This document shows, piece after piece, positions 6,375 to 8,850 of a DNA stretch of 8,850 bases. Location of the stretch: assembly GCA_015494485.1 (NCBI GenBank), contig WGBF01000189.1:1-8850 (forward strand), written 5' to 3'. Position 1 is the stretch's first letter, and each line of letters opens with the position of its first letter. Made by a program: the position numbers and the translations under genes. This DNA comes from a bacterium. Its GTDB lineage: Bacteria > Calditrichota > Calditrichia > RBG-13-44-9 > J042. A model generated the notes under the pieces. The model was not told the DNA's origin. It worked only from the letters and a program-made list of their open reading frames with translations, and did not search any database.

Positions 6375-8213
6375 ATGACACACAACACGTCATCAATATA
6401 CATTCTTGGCATTTCTGCCTATTATCACGATTCCGCAGCCTGTCTGTTGAAAGACGGGGAAATTATCGCCGCCGCGCAGGAGGAGCGATTCACCCGTAAA
6501 AAACACGATCCGGATTTTCCCCGCCATGCCATTCAGTATTGCCTGCATGAGGGTGGCATTCCCATGAACCGGGTGGACTACGTGGCGTTTTACGACAAAC
6601 CGTTCATTAAATTCAACCGAATTCTGGAAACTTATTTTTCGTATGCCCCACGCGGTATCCGGTCGTTTTTAAAAGCCATGCCGTTATGGTTGCGGAAAAA
6701 ATTGTGGATTCCGGACCTGATTCACAAGGAACTGGGCTATTCCGGTAAAATTTTATTCCCCGAACATCACGAATCCCACGCGGCGTCGGCCTTTTTTCCG
6801 TCGCCATTCGAGCGGGCTGCTTTTCTAACCATTGACGGCGTGGGGGAATGGGCAACGGCATCCTACGGTGTGGGGGAGGGCAATCGCGTTCGCATTCTAG
6901 CGGAGCTTCACTTCCCGCACTCTCTGGGTTTGTTGTATTCGGCGTTCACGTATTTTACCGGTTTTAAGGTAAACTCCGGGGAGTACAAAGTAATGGGTCT
7001 GGCACCGTACGGGGAACCCCGCTATGTGCAGACCATTTACGACCACCTGATTGATTTAAAGGAAGACGGGTCGTTTAAAATGAACATGGAATATTTTGAT
7101 TATCCCGCCGGATTGCGTATGACCAACGAAAAATTTGCCCGCCTGTTTGATGGACCGCCCCGCACGCCGGAAAGTCCCCTTACCCAGCGGGAAATGGATC
7201 TGGCCCGTTCCATTCAGGAAGTGACGGAAAAAATTATGCTACGAATGGCGCGCCACGTTAAAAAAGAAACGGGGGAAAAGTACCTGGTGATGGCCGGTGG
7301 GGTTGCGCTGAACTGCGTGGGGAACGGGAAGTTATTGCGGGAAAGCATTTTTGATGATATCTGGATTCAGCCTGCTGCGGGAGATGCCGGCGGTGCGCTG
7401 GGAGCCGCGTATATTGTCCATTACCACTATTTGAACAATCCGCCGCTTCCAAAAACAGGCCGCGATTTGCAAAAAGGGTCCTACCTGGGGCCCCGGTATT
7501 CCAATGATGAGATTCAGGCCTTTCTGAAAGAACACGGCTTACCCCATCAGCTGGTTGAACGGGAGGAATTACTGGACCGCGTCAGTGATTATTTAATTGA
7601 AGGCAAAGTGATTGGCTGGTTTCAGGGGCGAATGGAATTTGGTCCCCGGGCGTTGGGAAACCGATCCATCATCGGCGATGCACGCTCCCCGGAAATGCAG
7701 CGCAAAATGAATCTTAAAATCAAATTCCGGGAGAGTTTTCGGCCGTTTGCGCCGTCAGTACTGGCGGAAAAAGCCGGCGAATGGTTCGAGCTGGATCGCG
7801 AGAGTCCCTACATGTTACTGATAGCGGAGGTGAAAGCCGATAAACGCCGCCCGGTTTCGCCCAAGGAGGCAAACCGGTGGGGGATTGAAAAATTAAACGT
7901 GGTGCGGTCTGAAATCCCTGCTGTTACCCATGTGGATTACACCGCCCGCATTCAAACCGTACGCCGGGAGGACAATCCCCTGTACTACGATTTAATTCAC
8001 GCCTTTTACCGCAAGACCGGCTGCCCGGTCATTGTGAACACGTCGTTTAATGTGCGCGGGGAACCGATTGTGGCTACCCCTCTGGATGCCTACAAATGTT
8101 TTATGCGAACCGAAATGGATGTGCTGGTGTTGGGCAATTACATTCTGGTGAAAGATGACCAGCCGGAATTTCACGAAACCATTGATTGGAGGGAAGTGTA
8201 TGAGCTGGATTAG
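6375..8213 (+). CDS. Carbamoyltransferase, NodU/CmcH/TobZ family
   Basis: This 612-residue cytosolic enzyme would make carbamoyl-adenylate from carbamoyl phosphate and ATP, then carbamoylate a hydroxyl group. The N-terminal Kae1-like domain opens LGISAYYHDSAACLL (11-25) and AQEERFTRKKHDPDFP (34-49). HHESHAAS (131-138) with TIDGVGEW (152-159) supplies metal ligands H131, H135 and D154, at the same spacing I recall for TobZ H114, H118 and D137. AGDAGGALGAA (335-345) gives D337, matching the nucleotide/metal aspartate. The C-terminal YrdC-like domain carries FGPRALGNRSIIGDAR (422-437), FRESFRPFAPSVL (451-463) and VNTSFNVRGEPIV (554-566). An in-frame ATG at 6336 would add 13 residues (MGKIPGHTPDGNT) with no ribosome-binding site, so 6375 is preferred. 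No sugar or antibiotic gene is nearby, so the substrate is unknown. It overlaps the next gene by 14 bases. Confidence 0.93.
   Translation: MTHNTSSIYILGISAYYHDSAACLLKDGEIIAAAQEERFTRKKHDPDFPRHAIQYCLHEGGIPMNRVDYVAFYDKPFIKFNRILETYFSYAPRGIRSFLKAMPLWLRKKLWIPDLIHKELGYSGKILFPEHHESHAASAFFPSPFERAAFLTIDGVGEWATASYGVGEGNRVRILAELHFPHSLGLLYSAFTYFTGFKVNSGEYKVMGLAPYGEPRYVQTIYDHLIDLKEDGSFKMNMEYFDYPAGLRMTNEKFARLFDGPPRTPESPLTQREMDLARSIQEVTEKIMLRMARHVKKETGEKYLVMAGGVALNCVGNGKLLRESIFDDIWIQPAAGDAGGALGAAYIVHYHYLNNPPLPKTGRDLQKGSYLGPRYSNDEIQAFLKEHGLPHQLVEREELLDRVSDYLIEGKVIGWFQGRMEFGPRALGNRSIIGDARSPEMQRKMNLKIKFRESFRPFAPSVLAEKAGEWFELDRESPYMLLIAEVKADKRRPVSPKEANRWGIEKLNVVRSEIPAVTHVDYTARIQTVRREDNPLYYDLIHAFYRKTGCPVIVNTSFNVRGEPIVATPLDAYKCFMRTEMDVLVLGNYILVKDDQPEFHETIDWREVYELD
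8188..8193 (+). promoter_or_regulatory. Ribosome-binding site that fixes the SxtJ-like start
   Basis: GGAGGG ends 6 bases before the ATG at 8200 and lies inside the last codons of the carbamoyltransferase gene. An in-frame ATG at 8155 would lengthen the protein by 15 residues and overlap the upstream gene by 59 bases without a comparable site, so 8200 is the better start. Confidence 0.7.
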
Positions 8214-8631
8214 CGATGTACGGTCGCAGCTTGGTGCACTGGACACATCTCCAAAAAGTCTGCGCAAATTTGCCCACACCGTTGGAATTGTTTTTCTCCT
8301 CCTGGGTGGATATGCCTGGTGGAAGCAGCCGTTTTCCAACCTGGCCGTAGTATTGGGCAGTGTAGGACTGGTGTTGAATATTGCCGGCCTGGTGTACCCC
8401 GCTGTGCTTCGCCCGGTGTACCGGTTATGGATGGGGGCTGCGTTTGCCATGGGATGGCTGGTTTCCTATATCATTTTGGTGGTTTTCTATTATGGGGTAA
8501 TTACCCCGGTGGCCATCGCCCTGCGCATTCTGGGCAAGCAATTTCTGGACATCGATTTTCGCCGAAAGCAACAAAGTTACTGGATACGGCGGGACACTTC
8601 CAAAAAGGTGGATTACGAGAAAATGTATTAA
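8200..8631 (+). CDS. SxtJ-like membrane protein
   Basis: This 143-residue protein resembles the SxtJ family, named for a gene of the saxitoxin cluster but widespread beside NodU-type carbamoyltransferases. A short polar N terminus (MSWISDVRSQ...) leads to three hydrophobic segments at about 24-41, 47-69 and 76-110. The middle block RPVYRLWMGAAFAMGW (71-86) and the following ITPVAIALRILGK (101-113) are the most typical parts. The C terminus is basic, then ends SYWIRRDTSKKVDYEKMY, again a common family ending. The gene starts inside the carbamoyltransferase gene (14-base overlap), so the two products are probably made together and may act together at the membrane. Biochemical role is not known to me. 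The DUF5989/SxtK peptide that often follows is not present before tatA. Confidence 0.82.
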   Translation: MSWISDVRSQLGALDTSPKSLRKFAHTVGIVFLLLGGYAWWKQPFSNLAVVLGSVGLVLNIAGLVYPAVLRPVYRLWMGAAFAMGWLVSYIILVVFYYGVITPVAIALRILGKQFLDIDFRRKQQSYWIRRDTSKKVDYEKMY

Positions 8632-8652
8632 TTGGCAGAAAGGAAGTGCCCG

Positions 8653-8735
8653 TAAACCCATTTTCACCCACCACCCCGTAAAAATTTCATTTCCATTAAG
8701 CCTAAAATAACCATAAATTAACCCACCTTAATTTT
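8653..8735 (+). terminator. C-rich, G-depleted spacer; possible Rho-dependent termination region
   Basis: By direct count these 83 bases hold 25 C and only 2 G (at 8678 and 8700), with C clusters such as CACCCACCACCCC (8665-8677). The transcript would be nearly unstructured. A long C-over-G bias without secondary structure is the known character of Rho-loading (rut) sites. No strong GC hairpin with a U-run is seen in the 119-base gap between the SxtJ-like gene and tatA. Rho termination here is inference; the same AT-rich part may also hold the tatA promoter, for which I see no clear -35/-10 pair. Confidence 0.35.
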
Positions 8736-8737
8736 TG

Positions 8738-8744
8738 AAAGGAG
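8738..8744 (+). promoter_or_regulatory. Ribosome-binding site of tatA
   Basis: AAAGGAG lies 6 bases before the ATG at 8751. It is one of the strongest Shine-Dalgarno sequences in the window and supports efficient translation of the Tat component. Confidence 0.7.
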
Positions 8745-8750
8745 ATAGGG

Positions 8751-8850
8751 ATGTTTGGATTAGGCCCAAGTGAGTTAATCATCATCTTTGTGGTCATCAT
8801 TATTTTGTTTGGCCCAAAGCGTTTGCCGGAATTGGCCCGGTCTCTGGGAC
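8751..8850 (+). CDS. tatA: Sec-independent translocase component TatA/TatE family, N-terminal part (3' end outside window)
   Basis: The first 33 codons are visible. The peptide begins MFGLGPSELIIIFVVIIILF and continues GPKRLPELARSLG. This is the TatA pattern: a very short N terminus, the G-x-x-E-L entry into a single membrane helix (about 7-20), the FGPKRLPEL hinge with its conserved F-G-x-x-x-L-P (20-26), and the start of the amphipathic helix. TatA forms the variable-size pore part of the twin-arginine translocase, which exports folded proteins across the inner membrane. E8 in the membrane helix favours TatA over TatB only weakly, so TatB cannot be excluded from this fragment. It is separated from the SxtJ-like gene by 119 bases, so it probably starts a new transcript. 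Confidence 0.92.
   Translation, partial: MFGLGPSELIIIFVVIIILFGPKRLPELARSLG

Noticed and set aside
8319..8681. 120-residue + strand open frame overlapping the SxtJ-like gene
   Set aside because: It is another frame of the SxtJ-like gene with no family pattern and no ribosome-binding site; the SxtJ-like frame has both.
8715..8736. AAATTAA/TTAATTT stem followed by TT as an intrinsic terminator of the SxtJ-like gene
   Set aside because: The 7-bp stem is made only of A-T pairs and would be too weak; only two T follow, and the tatA ribosome-binding site begins right after.
1..8850. CRISPR array, tRNA, rRNA, insertion sequence, defence or toxin-antitoxin genes
   Set aside because: I looked for repeated spacers, cloverleaf ends, transposase motifs and small paired genes in the gaps and saw none. 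The window is mainly housekeeping genes plus the carbamoyltransferase/SxtJ pair.

Overview
The window is a dense bacterial run of eleven genes, all on the + strand, with no tRNA, rRNA, CRISPR array, transposase or integrase visible. Ribosome-binding sites are of the ordinary GGAG type, base composition looks even from end to end, and several junctions overlap by a few bases. The gene set suggests a free-living bacterium: de novo purine synthesis with separate PurS and PurQ subunits, phosphatidylethanolamine synthesis through short-form Psd and CDP-alcohol-type PssA, a membrane-anchored HtrA protease, and Tat export. I cannot place the organism firmly. A deep-branching, non-proteobacterial lineage such as Calditrichota or another FCB-like phylum is a low-confidence inference from the mixture of gene types.

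Layout. 1-131: 3' end of a transaldolase/fructose-6-phosphate aldolase (TalC/Fsa family). 149-1354: HtrA/DegP-like serine protease with one PDZ domain. 1364-2668: purB. 2718-3428: a PurC-family (SAICAR synthase) protein whose substrate-side residues are strongly altered. 3458-3492: a perfect 14-bp palindrome between purC and psd. 3522-4244: psd. 4302-5048: pssA. 5045-5290: purS. 5287-5967: purQ. 6062-6325: a small DUF4321 membrane protein. 6375-8213: a NodU/CmcH/TobZ-type carbamoyltransferase. 8200-8631: an SxtJ-like membrane protein. 8632-8750: a G-depleted, C-rich spacer. 8751-8850: the start of tatA.

How the genes work together. PurQ and PurS feed the FGAM synthase step, and PurC and PurB act back to back (CAIR to SAICAR to AICAR). 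The two-step PE pathway (PssA makes phosphatidylserine, Psd decarboxylates it) sits inside this purine group, and pssA, purS and purQ are joined by 4-base stop/start overlaps. The carbamoyltransferase and SxtJ genes overlap by 14 bases, which suggests coupled translation. This is a two-gene module of unknown substrate; the small SxtK/DUF5989 protein that often accompanies it is not encoded here.

The two points most worth attention are the PurC-family protein, in which the positions equivalent to E. coli PurC R94, S100 and R199 are W, D and V while the Mg/ATP-side aspartates remain, and the carbamoyltransferase-SxtJ pair beside tatA.
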